NCBI GenBank assembly: GCA_038093975.1
Contig: JBBPTG010000098.1
Coordinates: 33,926 to 97,925, forward strand
Source: Chalciporus piperatus
Lineage: Eukaryota > Basidiomycota > Agaricomycetes > Boletales > Boletaceae
Length of the DNA: 64,000 nucleotides
Reading direction: 5' to 3'
Each line of letters starts with the position of its first letter. Position 1 is the first letter of the stretch. The notes beneath the pieces were generated by a model. That model saw only the letters and a list, made by a program, of their open reading frames with translations, ran no database searches and was not told the DNA's origin. This document shows positions 12,583 through 24,462 of this stretch, in pieces. A program made the translations under genes and the position numbers.

Positions 12583-14189
12583 TCAAACACCGTGCTCTTG
12601 TCCTTCGGCTGCGAACTTCCGAAGCACATCTCGTATCTCCTCGCCCCCCTTGCTCGTCGTGTAGATCACGTCGCTCAGTTCAAACCCGTTGAACTGACTC
12701 GCAGCGCAGATCGTGTACGCACCCATGTTCCGGAACCCGAGCCAGTCCCCGACCTCCAACCCTACAGGCAGCATCACCGACTTGCACACCAAGTCAATCG
12801 AGTCACACGTCGGCCCCCACACGCTGCTCAACGCCATTGCCTCCGTGCCAGAAACGTGGAAGGATCCGTTCATGGACAACACCTGCGGTTCCACAACTTG
12901 ATGATCAAACATGATGCAGTTAAAGGCACCATACACCCCGTCGTTGATGTAGTCTGTATTTATAACATCATCAGCCATCTCCTTTTGTAACACCGGAACA
13001 AAATAAATAGATCACGACACTCACACATGACGCTCGGCTCATCCGATTTCGAGACTGTTCCCTCCGAAGAACTCTCGTTCATCGGCGCCCTCCGGGCAAT
13101 GACATTGGTAGCGAGGCTGAACGCCCGAGACACATAGTATCTTCCAGGCTCTGCGATAACCTTGATCCCCGTCCGGTCCGGGAAGTAGTGCTCGATAGCA
13201 CGGCTCAACACCGTCGCCGCAGTCTCCATCGTCCCATCCTCGAACCCACCCCCAACGTCGAGGAGAGAAAACTTGTATCCGACCTGAGCGGCCATCTCAA
13301 ACGCATCCCTTGCGCGTCTGATCGCATCCTCGTAGATACTGGGATCATAGCACCCGCTTCCGACGTGGAAACTGACGCCAATAACGTCCAGGTTGAGCTC
13401 CCGTGCCTTCTTCAGCAATCCAGGAACCACCTCGAGCGGGGCACCGAACTTGACACCGAATCGACAGATACTCTTCGAGTCGTCCGCGAGAATACGAACG
13501 ATGAGCTTCGCGCCAGGGTGGGCACGCGCGATCTTGGAAAGCTCGTCGGCATTGTCAAACGTCATCCTGTCGACGCCAGCACGAGCGGCGCTCCCGATGA
13601 ACGATGTCGCCTTGCAAGGGTTCGCGTACAGGATACGGTCAGGGTCAATGCCCAACGCAAGAACCTGCGCGATCTCCCCGTTGGACGCGCAGTCAAAGCC
13701 CGCACCGAGCGCTGCGAGCAACCGCAGCACATAGGGATCCGGGTTACACTTCACGGCTGCGTTCACAACACATTTCAGTGAGTAACAGAGCACGACCACA
13801 CGAGCAGATTACAGACCGTAGAATGGCTTGATGTTGGGCATCGCTTGGAGCCATCGCTGGTGTTGACGATAGACCTCGCTGAGGTCTGCGACGTAGAAGG
13901 CCTTTTCGGCATTGATTTTGTTATCGGCGGCCTTGCGGGAGGCGTCCATGATACCGTTTCTAAGATGAACATCGGGGTGTCCTCGGACGAGGGGCGGGAG
14001 GCAATCAAAGATCTTCTCAGCCTCCTGCTCGTCCATAATCGACGAATCAGATTTGAGTGTGTGAATCAAGGCAGGATCATCCGATCCATTCCATCCTGGA
14101 GTATCACGAAAGCCATCGGAACCTGGGAACACAACGGGAGACAGAAAATCGACGAGAGTCTTTGGAGACAGAATTTCGACTTGAGACAT
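12583..14189 (-). CDS. SPE1: Ornithine decarboxylase
   Basis: PLP-dependent fold-III decarboxylase converting L-ornithine to putrescine, the first committed step of polyamine synthesis, in the cytosol. Three exons are inferred with two introns (about 13757-13813 and 12956-13027). Joining exon 1 to exon 2 gives KPFYAVKCNPDPYVLRLLAA, containing the PLP-binding lysine. FHVGSGCYDPSIYEDAIRRA, LLDVGGGFED (phosphate-binding glycines) and KVIAEPGRYYVSRAFSLATN follow. After exon 3 joins come YYINDGVYGAFNCIMFDHQ and WGPTCDSIDLV with the active-site cysteine. The length, about 450-470 residues, is typical. The ATG at 14189 (MSQVEILSPK) is the first in frame. Family members are controlled by antizyme and polyamines; nothing here shows that directly. 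The gene appears intact. Confidence 0.95.
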
Positions 14190-16128
14190 TGCTGAATGCG
14201 GGAAGAAGAAAGAATCTAGAACGTCTATCGTGTCTATAGCAATCCGAAAACCCAGAGAGATGCGATTTTTGAAAATTTCGAAAGAGAAATGGAAGAGGTT
14301 GAAGAGGTGGAATGTGAGTTTATCCGTTTTGGTAGGCGCGCAGTTTGAGTTTTTGAGGAACCTCGAGTTACCGAACCAGAACCCCCCACGGGCTGGGACG
14401 GCAAGGAAAGGTTTACTTCAGCAGACAATAGTCCTCGCCTTGAGTAGCGAGGAAGGAGGCAAGAATGGCGTTGAAAAAGAGTTGAGAAAAAGAGTCTATC
14501 GGATGAGTCGACGATGAGCTGTCAAGGAGGTTCGCCTTTGTTGGATGAGAAGACGAGCAAGGGAAAGGGAGAGGGCTTTAAGACTCACCGCGAATGAAAG
14601 ACCGCCTGGTAAATAAAGGATAAAGAATGTCAAGTCAGAGATGATCCCAGGTGGGTCCGAGGGTAAAAAAAAACGGGATGAATCGCTCACTCGAGGGTCA
14701 AGAGGCGGAGATCAGTATTTCTTGCCTGATCAGTAATGGTGGCGCTGTAGGGTCTCTGAGGTCGCGGGATGGCAGTTACACGTCGTATGGCAGAGTATAG
14801 CCTAGTAAGACCGACTGGGCCTGGAAGGTCCAGATAGAATGTTTGGATTTGTGAATGCGTAGCAAAGGCGATTGGGTAGGTAGATCCGAGCAAAAATTTC
14901 GGTTTGATCGCATCGATGGTTATGTAAGTAGATGTGTTCCATTCTGGCCCAAGTCACTTGAAAGTTTGAATAGTACATGCCCAGCACGAGACATATGACC
15001 TTGGATAACCCGCAATAAGGTAAACATGAGGTAGAAACTACCGTAGAATGAGGGCGTCGAAGTCGTATGTACACGTATAAAACGACATCGCATCGCCTTC
15101 GACGCCGCCATCCCTAGGACAGGGTCACAGACCCCCTCGAGAACCGCATTGGTACGCTCAAAGCCAACTCAAAGCCCTCATACGGCTCGACCTATACATA
15201 GATACCCTTCGAGGTCATGTCCGGGCCCTCGAAAGCGCCGTGAGCGTGCGGAACAGCCTCATACCCGAATGGATCCATCGATCATGCCACCCCTGCGAGT
15301 ACGCCACTGTCGAGTACTCGAGACACTTCCCCAACAAGCAACTCCGTACCACGTCCTTATTTCCATCCTCGTCCCTTTCTGAATTCGAATCTGCGTAGCC
15401 TCGTTCGCCGCATGTTCCGGTTCGAAGAAACACATGATCCACGCAGCTGATTTTTAATAGATGGGCTTCCTTTTCCGTGTCCTTGCCTCGTCGTTCCTTC
15501 CTTGCCTTCGATCGATCGGACCTATTTACTATCACGTTGGCCTAGTGGTTTTGCTTCTCTATTGTTCTCCCTTGCCAAACGTGGGCATCGGTGCGTCACA
15601 TCGTCATTTCCGACATCCCATTACCGTCATAGCAAGCGCGAGAATGGGTGGTTGGAAAGCGTGGGTTATTAACAGCAACCCACGTCTGAGGGACTTGCCT
15701 GCCGTGTCTCCATCATGATTCATCTTCGCCGTGTGGTGCTTGTCCATCATATGTAACCTTAACTCGTCAGTCGCAAAACATGTTTCAATGGAGCGCCCTG
15801 GAAAGGTCCCACTTGTTGCCCTCGCAATCGATCGATCTTCCGAGGTGCGCCCATACGAAACTCGGATCATGCTCGTTCCCATGTCGCCAATTCATCTCTG
15901 CATATAACCCCACCAGCTGATCCACGAACAACCTAGGAAAAGGGCTGGACAACACGATGCATCAGTCTTTGGCAGTCACACGTATCGGGGGCTGACAAAG
16001 AGACTCGTTTGAATGTATACTAGCGTAGGTACATGCAAACGGATGATGTGGGAAACATGTATGAAGGGTGTGTGATGACGAGAGAGAGCGGGTGGCAGCG
16101 CGAAGCGCTGTCCGGCTCCGGAAAAAGG
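14190..16128. other. Intergenic region, no gene recognised
   Basis: About 1.9 kb between the ODC start and the retrotransposon. The first 300-500 bp may be the ODC leader, which is often long in fungi. Frames here are short, mutually overlapping and unrecognised. Confidence 0.5.
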
Positions 16129-16201
16129 CCTGGGCTGGAGGTGAGCTGCGATCCCAAAAATGAAGCGTTCGACGACGCGCGAAGCAAAGCTCAAGCCCAG
16201 G
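16129..16201. repeat. Imperfect inverted repeat next to the recombinase gene
   Basis: CCTGGGCTGGAG at 16129-16140 pairs with CTCAAGCCCAGG at 16190-16201 (11 of 12). A second small hairpin, AGCGC-GAA-GCGCT, lies just outside near 16097-16110. They sit downstream of the tyrosine-recombinase stop, where DIRS-type elements carry terminal or internal complementary regions, so they may belong to the element's end. Confidence 0.4.
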
Positions 16202-16236
16202 AATTAGGAGGAGAAGGATGGGGGAAGACTTACTGA

Positions 16237-17350
16237 TTAACGAACGGGGGGTAGGGTGATTCTGAGGAGTGAGTCCTGTAGGGCAGGTTGGGCTTGCATG
16301 TAGGGTGCTAAGACTTGAGCGTGCCGCCTGAGGTATTTGAGGAAGGCGTCGCTCGCCCATCTTCCTTTCACCTTTACTACGTCGAACGGGACGTTGCGCA
16401 GGAGGTACTCAAGTGTTGATCCGATACGGATACCGTGACCGTTGAGGGGATTAATGCCGCTCGCTTTCAGAGCGGAGGCTAGGGTGGAGAGGAATTTGGC
16501 TCGGGTCAGGGGTTTGAATGATTTTTTATGCTTATACGCGAATAACGGGCCTTCCGCCGGGGGGGCATTGACGGCTAAGTGGTTTGCGAACGCCGCTTGG
16601 GGATCGGATGGGCCGTCCTGTCTAGCCCAGTTGATATCCTCTCCGCTGAGCGCCGTCTTGGTGCGGGGAAGGTGGATGTTGGTTACTTCGATGCCGTTTC
16701 GGTCCTTTTCGACTCTGACGTTGGACGGCTTGGCGTGAATTGTTGGATCGAAAGCGTTCAGCGCTTTGATGGTGAGTTCGCCCACGCGGGCGGTTGCGTA
16801 AAAGGCTGTGGTGAGGCAGGCGAAGACGGCCGCGTGCATTGGGTCGGTGAGGGTTAAATTGTTGCGAATCGTGATTATGGTGTCTATGGTGTATGGCTCC
16901 CGTGGGGGGCGTTTGGGGGGGGCCAGCGAGGCAGCGGCTTTCACGAGGGCGTCTGTCTCAGTCCCGTTGGGCGCCCACTCGACTCCGTGGATGGTGTGCC
17001 AGGCTCGCACCCCATTGATGTAGTTGGTTACTGCAGTTGCCGAGTACTCGCCTGCCAGGGTGGATATGAAAGCAGCTATTATGGGGGGTTTGGCTGGGGC
17101 TCTGTCTCCCTCGGGTATGCCCCTGTTGTCGCAGAAAATGTGGTATGTAAGTAGGCCTGTCCCGTACGTCTCCTTGGTGCTGTCTGCCCACGCGTGCGAG
17201 ATCACGTCGTATACCCGGCGAACGTCGTCGCGCGAAAGGCCGTGAGCAGACGGGGAGCGGGGAACAACAGGCGACCACAGGCGCAGGCGATCCCTAGCCC
17301 TGCAGTGGGGACGCAGGGGGGATGGGTTGATTACCGGCCTCGCGGGTGAT
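16237..17350 (-). CDS. Tyrosine recombinase of the DIRS-like element
   Basis: Catalyses integration of the retrotransposon's circular intermediate through a covalent 3'-phosphotyrosine. The frame is open from 18063 but resembles the family only from about 17270 (HGLSRDDVRRVYDVISHAWA, an N-terminal helical core-binding domain). Catalytic landmarks are the first arginine in TAFYATARVGELTI, the H-x-x-R box in NGHGIRIGSTLEYLLR, and GRWASDAFLKYLRRH, which contains a W/H-type residue and the presumptive nucleophilic tyrosine. It ends at 16237. The frame is +1 relative to the RNase H frame, which stops at 17399. No internal stops are seen, so this part could still be functional. Confidence 0.82.
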
Positions 17351-17398
17351 GCCTTGTGATTGGTGGTCGCAAGCGCCGAAGGGCGCCCCGGCTGTTCG

Positions 17399-18052
17399 TT
17401 ACTGGGTTGGTTGGAGGAAAGGGATGATATCCTCGGGAGCGAGTGGCGCTGGTTCTGAGCGGGAGGTGGATCTGACGCTCTCGAGGAAGGGGTGGAGCTC
17501 TGGGGGGAGCGGAAGGTGCGGGAGGATGCAATGTGCGGGGGGAAAGATGCCTCTCGATGGGCCGTCAGCTGGGTTGGAGGCGCTGGGCACGAATTGAGCG
17601 GTGACCCGGCGCCTCGGGTTCTGTAAAATAGTGTGCAGGCGTTTGAAGATGGTGTTGACTTGACTGTTTCTGCTGCGGCCGTTTGCCCATCCTTCAACGA
17701 CCCCGATGTTGTCTCCGAAAACCTTGAAATGGGGTGGGGAGGCATCTGAGTGTAAGATGTAGCGCACGAGGAGCTCGAATCCGACTGCCTCGGCCCAACC
17801 GATGTCCCGCGAGTCTGTGTTCCAACCGGGGCGAAGCGTCCATGCTGCCCAACGCTTGCCCAGTATGATTCCAATCCCGACACCTGAGCTGGCATCGGAG
17901 AACGCGTATAGGGGGGGTACTGGGAGCAAGGGATCGATGGGAACGGGGGGAAGAGGTACCAGCGAGAGTGCGGCCGCCCACCAGGCGATGTCGTCTGGGG
18001 TGCCTCGTGGCGGGGTCCTGGGTTTGCGGGGGGAGTCGCCAAAGATGCCAAG
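17399..18052 (-). pseudogene. RNase H part of the DIRS-like polyprotein (3' fragment)
   Basis: This is the continuation of the reverse-transcriptase frame beyond the Plavaka insertion: LGIFGDSPRKPRTPPRGTPD then PLYAFSDASSGVGIGIILGK (first acidic residue of RNase H), GWAEAVGFELLVRYIL (glutamate), KVFGDNIGVVEGWANG (aspartate) and SNPADGPSRG (last aspartate). It stops at 17399. Precise removal of the insertion plus one CA target copy joins LEAM to LGIFGDSP in frame, so RT and RNase H were one open frame before the insertion. Confidence 0.8.
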
Positions 18053-18073
18053 CACATCTGCAAAAAGTTCAGT

Positions 18074-18150
18074 GGCTACATAGTACTATGTAGCCTCTGT
18101 AGACCTGGTATACCTGATAGCCTTCTCGCCTCTATGTAGTACTACATAGC
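18074..18150. repeat. Palindromic subterminal repeats, left end of Plavaka element
   Basis: A perfect 22-bp palindrome at 18074-18095 (CTACATAG-TA-CTATGTAG core with GG/CC flanks) is followed by an 18-bp palindrome near 18132-18149 with the half-sites in reverse order (CTATGTAG-TA-CTACATAG). Further TAGTCAAT-type repeats follow to about 18280. Related CTATGTAGTC and CTACATAG copies sit at 24935-25040 near the right end. These are probably transposase-binding sites. Confidence 0.75.
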
Positions 18151-18410
18151 CAGTATAAACTCATGACCAACTATAGTAGTCAATCCCAAATTTGGGCCCA
18201 ACAATGGTAGTCAGTCGTAAACTCAAGGTAGTCAATGGTAGTCAATGACGGACTCAAGGCAGACAATGATAGTCAATCACCACAAATTATGCTATTGCAG
18301 AGCAAGTGCAACAACGTAGCAATAATCTAATGCCTCTCTAATAACACCAAGACGAAAATCTTACCCAAGACCAACACAGCCGCTGCATCCAAGTCCTCGC
18401 CAGCGGGTCA

Positions 18411-20915
18411 CTACTCCGAGTCCCCCGTGTCCGTGTCCTGTTCGTTCCCCTGCTCGAACCCTTCTTCCTCGATGTCATCATCCTCCTTCTCGATCTCTTC
18501 TTCCTCAATCATTTCTTCCTCCTCGGTCCCCTCTTCCTCGCGCTCATCATCCTCTTCCTCAATCTCCTCTTTCTCGCTCTCGTCATCCTCTTTTTCGACC
18601 TCCTCTTTCTCGCTCTCATCCTCCTCTTTCTCGCTCCCGTCATCTTCCTCCTCGGTCCCCTCCTTCTCGCTCTCGTCATCTTCCTCCTCGGTCATATCTT
18701 CTTCTTCCATCTCCTCGTCCTCTTCTTGTTCGAACTCCTCGATTGCACCTTGAATAATACTGTCCGGAAGAGCAGACTTCTTGACGGGCTTGACTACAGA
18801 TATCCCAGCATGCGCCCTACAACAAATCAGATGTTGGGGTTGGGCTCCGAAGGTGCCACTTACCTTCCGTTGTCGTATATTTGCTGCATGATCGTTGGCA
18901 GTACACCAACATCACGAGTCTTCTTGTCGAAGTAATCGAGTGTCTCGAGATGACATTTGTAGTTGCCAGAGTAGATTTCTTCTTTGAAGGAGATTTTCTT
19001 GTGTGTTCCAGTTGTCCACTCGTCAATAGCACATTCGAACTAGAGAATATTAGTAGATGTTCGCGGATGCCCAACGAGACTCACCGCCGTGAGCGCGAGC
19101 GCATATGCCACGTGAGGGAAGGGCTGATAATAATCAGCCCACTTGATACCCTCAGCTGTCTTGCCTTTGAACAAGACTTCGTTGATCACTTGTTGAACGC
19201 CTTTGTTCCTGTAGATCCCCTCGCGCTTCGGACGGAATTTCTTGTGATGAGGCGGTAATAGTTAGTTGGCTTGTAAATGGTGGCATGATGTTACTTACAC
19301 GGTAGATGAATGCCGAATTTTTCTTGAGCTCGGTAACGAGGTTTCGGTTGTTCGTTTTCGCAGTGGTGCTTGCTCCCATTTCAAAACCAAATGTAGACAC
19401 AATAATCGACCGTGCTTTCGTTTTAAACTGCGAGCGGAGGTGTGTTGCGCGTGCCATAATCTAACCGCGGCTTAATACCTCTCGAAGTAATGATAGGCTC
19501 ACATACCAGCTTTATGACATTCGGATCACTTGTAGTAATTAATGACTTGTGGTGCTGGCAGGCGAGATCCCAAGCACCCTTTGCCCATAGAAGTATGTCC
19601 TGCTCCGAAGGAAATGGGGTCTCTGTCAGTAACATGGCATGAAACAACTCAATGGCCGTATCAAGGACTCGACGTGTCGGCAAATCGTAATCTCCTGCCT
19701 TTGCCTTGGTGCGCTGCTTCTTGTCGCTTCTAGCCGCTGGGGCACTGCCAGTGGCAGGGACTTGGTGACTCAGAACGGCGGGCTTAGATGATGGCACTGA
19801 CGGCGGATTACCGGTGGTGAGCTCAGTCGTGATAGCCTGGCGGCCCTCTCGTTTGCCCCCCACCTGCTTTCCCCCATCGGTAACCGTCGGCTTCACCATT
19901 GATTCGTCATCGTCACTTTCTATGGCCCGTCGAACCCGTTTTCGTGGCAGCGGGGGATCATATTCTTCGCCGTATTCGTTTGACGGACCACGGGTACTAT
20001 TGTTAGTCCTAATATGTATTTGTTGTCAGCATATCACGATGACCGTGCTGTCGGTGTGGCGACATACCTTTTGGTCTGTTTCGCGCGCGCGCGCGCAGTA
20101 GTACTGATTGATTGGAGAGTACTAGATGTTAATGCTCAATTTAATCATTTAATACTATGTCAACTTACGTGTCTTTATCTTTCGGAAAGGGGATGGGTTC
20201 ACGGTCGCGTACTCTCTTTAGGTTGTGTCCGCCGGCCGTTTGGGTAGAAGCCTGAGCAGTAGCTGAGAGAATGTCCTTCTTGATGGAGTGGGCAGGCTCG
20301 AGAATACGAACACGTGGCGGGAGTCGGTTGAGCTAGTAAATTATATGAGAATTGATACACGCAGGCAGGCAAGTAATATACTTACATTTGTATTCACGGA
20401 GGGCTTGCCTGCGACTTGGGGGATCTTGCCGTGGCGCACAACCAGCGTAGCCGCACAATCAGCTTGACCGGTTTTTGTGCCAAGTCCTCCGGCTGGGTGA
20501 GACGAAAACTAAAGGATTAACAAGTGAACAGTTAAATTTTTAAATGGCTAGATAAGCTGAGAACTTACCGCTTCATCATTCAATGCAGGGACTTGAACAT
20601 CAACGTCCCCGGTTGTCTGACCGCGTTTCGCCTTGGGCGCCGCCGGATCGTGTTGAGCAGCCTGGCTGGCTTGGACCCGTTTGCGTGACCGTTCCTCACG
20701 CTTTTTCGCTTTTGCGGTGGCTTCCTGTTGTCGAGAAACCTTCTCCTGAGAGAGATCCTCTGTGAAATAATCAATTAAAGACAAATTACGAATATTCGGG
20801 TTTAATACTCACCATTCATCGCTTGAACTTTACTACTGGGTCGACGAACGCGGCCACTGGGAGCACGAGTGCGCTCAGCACTGCGGGGCTGGACAGCATC
20901 TGAAACTTTAGGCAT
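18411..20915 (-). CDS. Transposon-borne DUF6532-like protein with acidic tail
   Basis: A multi-exon gene on the opposite strand to the transposase. It starts MPKVSDAVQPRSAERTRAPS at 20915, then has basic, low-complexity exons (KAKKREERSRKRVQASQAAQ; PRKRVRRAIESDDDESM). The folded region resembles DUF6532 of Agaricomycetes: LPTRRVLDTAIELFHAMLL, PFPSEQDILLWAKGAWDLA, SQFKTKARSIIVSTFGFEMG, NRNLVTELKKNSAFIYR, GVQQVINEVLFKGKTAEGIK, PFPHVAYALALTAFECAIDE and YKCHLETLDYFDKKTRD. The C-terminus (18411-18720) is about 100 residues of nearly pure Glu/Asp/Ser repeats. The function of the family is unknown. Position inside the element makes it a candidate accessory factor, and basic and acidic patches suggest chromatin or nucleic-acid contacts (inference). 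Confidence 0.72.
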
Positions 20916-21247
20916 GGCGTGAAAATAGAATAGGGCTTCGAAGCAAGAGGATTAGGGTGAAAATCAATGAAGTCTAGTTCAAGTTGTGAGTCGAAGAAAG
21001 CACTGGCAGAACGAGGAATGAAAAATCCAGACAGGGCGCTCCCTTAAATACCTCGACAGAGAGCGGCGAGACGCATAGTCGGGAGTTGTCGGGAGTTGTC
21101 GGAAGACAGCCAAGCAAGGCTGTGCCAGTTTTTTCACAATGCAACTGTTGCAAGCGGTGGTAAGTTAGTAGGGGACAAGATCTTGAACAATTGATTATCA
21201 CGGCTGAAATCGTGATGAGGGAAGCGATGATGAGGGAAGCGAGTAGG

Positions 21248-21265
21248 AAAAAAAAAAAAAAAAAC
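21248..21265 (+). repeat. Poly-A run in the divergent promoter of the transposon genes
   Basis: About 18 A residues lie between the DUF6532-like start (20915) and the transposase start (21402). Poly(dA:dT) tracts often mark nucleosome-poor fungal promoters; that role is inferred. Confidence 0.6.
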
Positions 21266-21401
21266 GAACGATTCTAACATCCAATGGAGGGCCCAGGGCT
21301 GACGTGGACAACGGACAACGATAGGGTCCATGCCGGATTCAATAGACCGTTGTTCTGATTGGGCTTAGAAGTGGGCTGGGCTGGAACCTTAGACTCGGAG
21401 C

Positions 21402-24400
21402 GTGTTTGAATCAGAACGAAGTGCACCTACTCGTATTATGCCTCTCCAGACTACCCACCATCAGCAACATTCATGCAGCTACTGCGGAAAATCTTTTCCA
21501 ACAGCCGGGAGTGTTCGCCGACATGTTGCACATTCACGTCCGTGCCACCAACGGTGGGAGGCACAGGTTACGCACGCACATCATCGCCCTGTTCAAAACG
21601 GGGACACGCACAGTATGGACGACCAGGAAAACATTGACGACTTACCCAATCAGCACACCGGCCTTCCAATGGTCCTCGTACACGACGACGACGACGGGAT
21701 GATAATAGACTCGGAGGAGAGCGCTCCCGTTCCGAGTACCTCCGACGAGTGTCCACAACATGTCAACTCCAATTCCTTTCCGCGTTTTGCACAAGAGTTT
21801 ACCATTGCTCCTGTGGCTGACATTCTCGGCACTGATCAAACTGCCTTTGAACATATGAAAGCACTCCAGGAAGCCTCGGGAGGCGGTTCCTATGCCCCAT
21901 TTGCCGATCACGAGGAATGGGAGCTTGCTCAATGGCTCCTCAAGAACGTGAACCAACGGGCAACCAATGAGTTTCTAAAGTTACCAATTGTTAGTACTCG
22001 GTTCTGAATTTATTTGAGCAAATACTCACTTACCCAACAGACGCGAAACCGAACGCGCCCGAGCTACCAAAGCAACTATACCTTCTTGAAACATATAGAC
22101 AAACTTCCTATAGGGCCCGAATGGTCATGCCATCTTGTCCGGGTTCACGGGGACCTTGAGCCGACAGAAAGTGTTCCAGAGGACTCGGATGAAGAGCTTG
22201 ATGCAGAGGATCTTGAGCTCTGGGCTCGTGACCCTGTGGCCTGTGTCAGGGAGTTGATTGGAAATCCTGCTTTCAATGGGCATATGGCATACGCACCTGA
22301 GAAGGTCTACGTCGATTGTCAAGGACAGACTCGTTGTTATGACGAAATGTGGACGGGCGATTGGTGGTGGCAAACCCAAGTGAGTTGAATTGGTTTCGCA
22401 CAGTTGATACATACCTGACGAGTGCCAAAGGAGCGCACGCCGGCAGGCGCAACCATAGCGCCCGTTATCCTGGCTTCAGATAAGACAGAATTGTCTCGTT
22501 TTAAAGGCGACAAGACTGCGTGGCCGGTTTATCTCACTATTGGCAACCTGTCAAAAGAAATTCGTCGTGAGCCTTCCCGCCATGGATCTGTACTGTTGGG
22601 ATACTTGCCTGTGTCGAAAATGGCATCGTTTGAAGATAATTCAATCGCTGGCTACCGCTTGTTTCACTATTGCATGAGACAACTCCTTCGGCCTTTGGTG
22701 GACGCTGGTAACAACGGCGTGGAGATGGTTTGTGCGGATGGCTGTATCCGCCGTGTCTTCCCAATCCTTGCTGCTTTTATTGGGGATCACCCCGAACAAT
22801 GTCTTGTGGCTTGCTGTACCGAGAACCGCTGTCCCAAGTGCCTTGTGCGTGCAAACCAGCGAGGCGAAAACCGGCAATTTCCACAACGCAACCAAACAGA
22901 CACCAAACATACACTTCACGCTCAAGCCACTGAGCAGTACCCACCAGCATTCGTCGCCGAAGGCCTTCGCCCTGTTTTCTCGCCCTTCTGGGCAGACCTT
23001 CCCTATACCGACATCTTCATATGCATCTCCTCCGACATCCTGCACCAGCTTCATCAAGGACTCGTCAAGGACCACCTTAAAAAATGGTGCTCTGCCATCG
23101 CTGGTTGGAAGTGCTTCGATGCGCGGTTTCGTGCTATGCCCATCTTTCCTGGGCTTCGACATTTCAAGGATGGCATCTCCAAGGTTAAACAATGGACTGC
23201 CACTGACCACAAACAGCTCGAGCGGGTTTTTGTCGGCGCTCTCGTCGGCACCACAACAGAACCTCGTGTCATCCATGCCGCTCGTGGCCTAGTCGACTTT
23301 ATCTACCTTGCACAGTATCAGTCTCACACGGACGCCACTCTGGATGCTTTGCAGCAAGCCCTTGACAAATTCCATAGCACTAAGGATGTTTTCATCGAGC
23401 TAGGTCATCGCGAACACTTCAACCTTCCAAAGCTTCACTCGCTCGTACACTACATCGACACCATCAAGAACCTCGGCTCTCTAGACGGTCTCAACACCGA
23501 GAACTCCGAGCGCCTACATATCGACTTTGCCAAGAAAGCTTACGCGGCAACTAACCGGCAGGACTACACTATCCAGATGGCCAAGTGGCTCCAGCGACAA
23601 GAAGCGGTCATGTGGTTTAATCGATTTCTCACTTGGTGTCATGGTATCCACTCCACATTTCCCGCCTATGATTCAGAATTAGACGAGGACGAGGACGACA
23701 CAGCCACACCTAGCCCCACAGCGACAAGTTTGCCCTACCGCATCTCGCGGCGCCCTCCGTTTCCAATGAAAACCGTGCAGCATCTGGAACAAGATCATGG
23801 CGCAGTCTGCTTCATTAACGCATTACAAGCCTTTCTTCGCAATCTACCCTCGGCAAACCAATTCTTCGAGCCCAACGCGAATGACCATTTTGATGTCTTC
23901 AGCAATGTGGTCGTCCAGTTGTCACCAATTGAACATAGATCGGACAACAACTTGGCGAGGATTCGTGCTCATCCCAAGCGCTCGAATGGCATCCGCAAGC
24001 CCCCTACTTTAGCTAGATTTGACACGGTTCTTGTCGTGGATGACGAGGTCTCACGGCGACAAGGTGGACTCCACGGTATGTAACCCTACTCTGCTCCTGC
24101 ATATACTGAACATGTTTGCAGGCCTTCGTGTTGCTGAAGTTCGCGTTATCTTCAAGCTTCCGCCCCACCTTGGTGACTATCCTCACCCTCTGGTATATAT
24201 TCATTGGTTTAAGCCACTCCACATGTTCGACAACACGGTCAACATGTTTCGCGTTAGTCGCTCGACAAGGCAACGGCTACCAAATGCAGCGGTTGTTCCG
24301 GTTACTCACATTCTTCAGCATTGCCATCTGATCCCCAAGTTTACGAGTGGGTCTGTCAGTCCACAATGGATAAACGGCCGTTCGTTGGCTGTCGCGGAGC

Positions 24401-24462
24401 ATTTTTACCTCAACAGGTACATTGACTTCCGTATTTTCGAACAATACAGGGTTCATATGTAA
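21402..24462 (+). CDS. Plavaka transposase with N-terminal C2H2 zinc finger
   Basis: DDE-type transposase for the surrounding element. The first exon contains a C2H2 finger (CSYCGKSFPTAGSVRRHVAH) and an acidic linker, then WELAQWLLKNVNQRATNEFL. Splicing gives TRNRTRPSYQSNYTFLKHID, then DEMWTGDWWWQTQ joined to ERTPAGATIAPVILASDKTE (acceptor before 22433), LSRFKGDKTAWPVYLTIGNL, YRLFHYCMRQLLRPLVDAG, VCADGCIRRVFPILAAFIGD, CCTENRCPKCLVRA, DLPYTDIFICISSDILHQLH, LVDFIYLAQYQSHT and GLNTENSERLHIDFAKKAYA. These match the Plavaka family block by block. A last exon after 24124 ends FRIFEQYRVHM-stop at 24462. The start could be 21402 or the in-frame ATG at 21438. No disabling mutation was noticed, so the insertion may be recent. 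Confidence 0.88.

Noticed and set aside
13188..13781. 197-residue plus-strand open frame
   Set aside because: It lies antisense to the ornithine decarboxylase exon, whose conserved motifs explain the region.
17350..18063. N-terminal 250 residues of the long frame that contains the tyrosine recombinase
   Set aside because: This part overlaps the RNase H coding frame, which has the conserved residues; the overlapping frame is probably not translated from 18063.
20086..20098. CGCGCGCGCGCG run considered as a regulatory or Z-DNA site
   Set aside because: It falls in or beside an Arg/Ala-coding part of the DUF6532-like gene; a simple repeat explains it.
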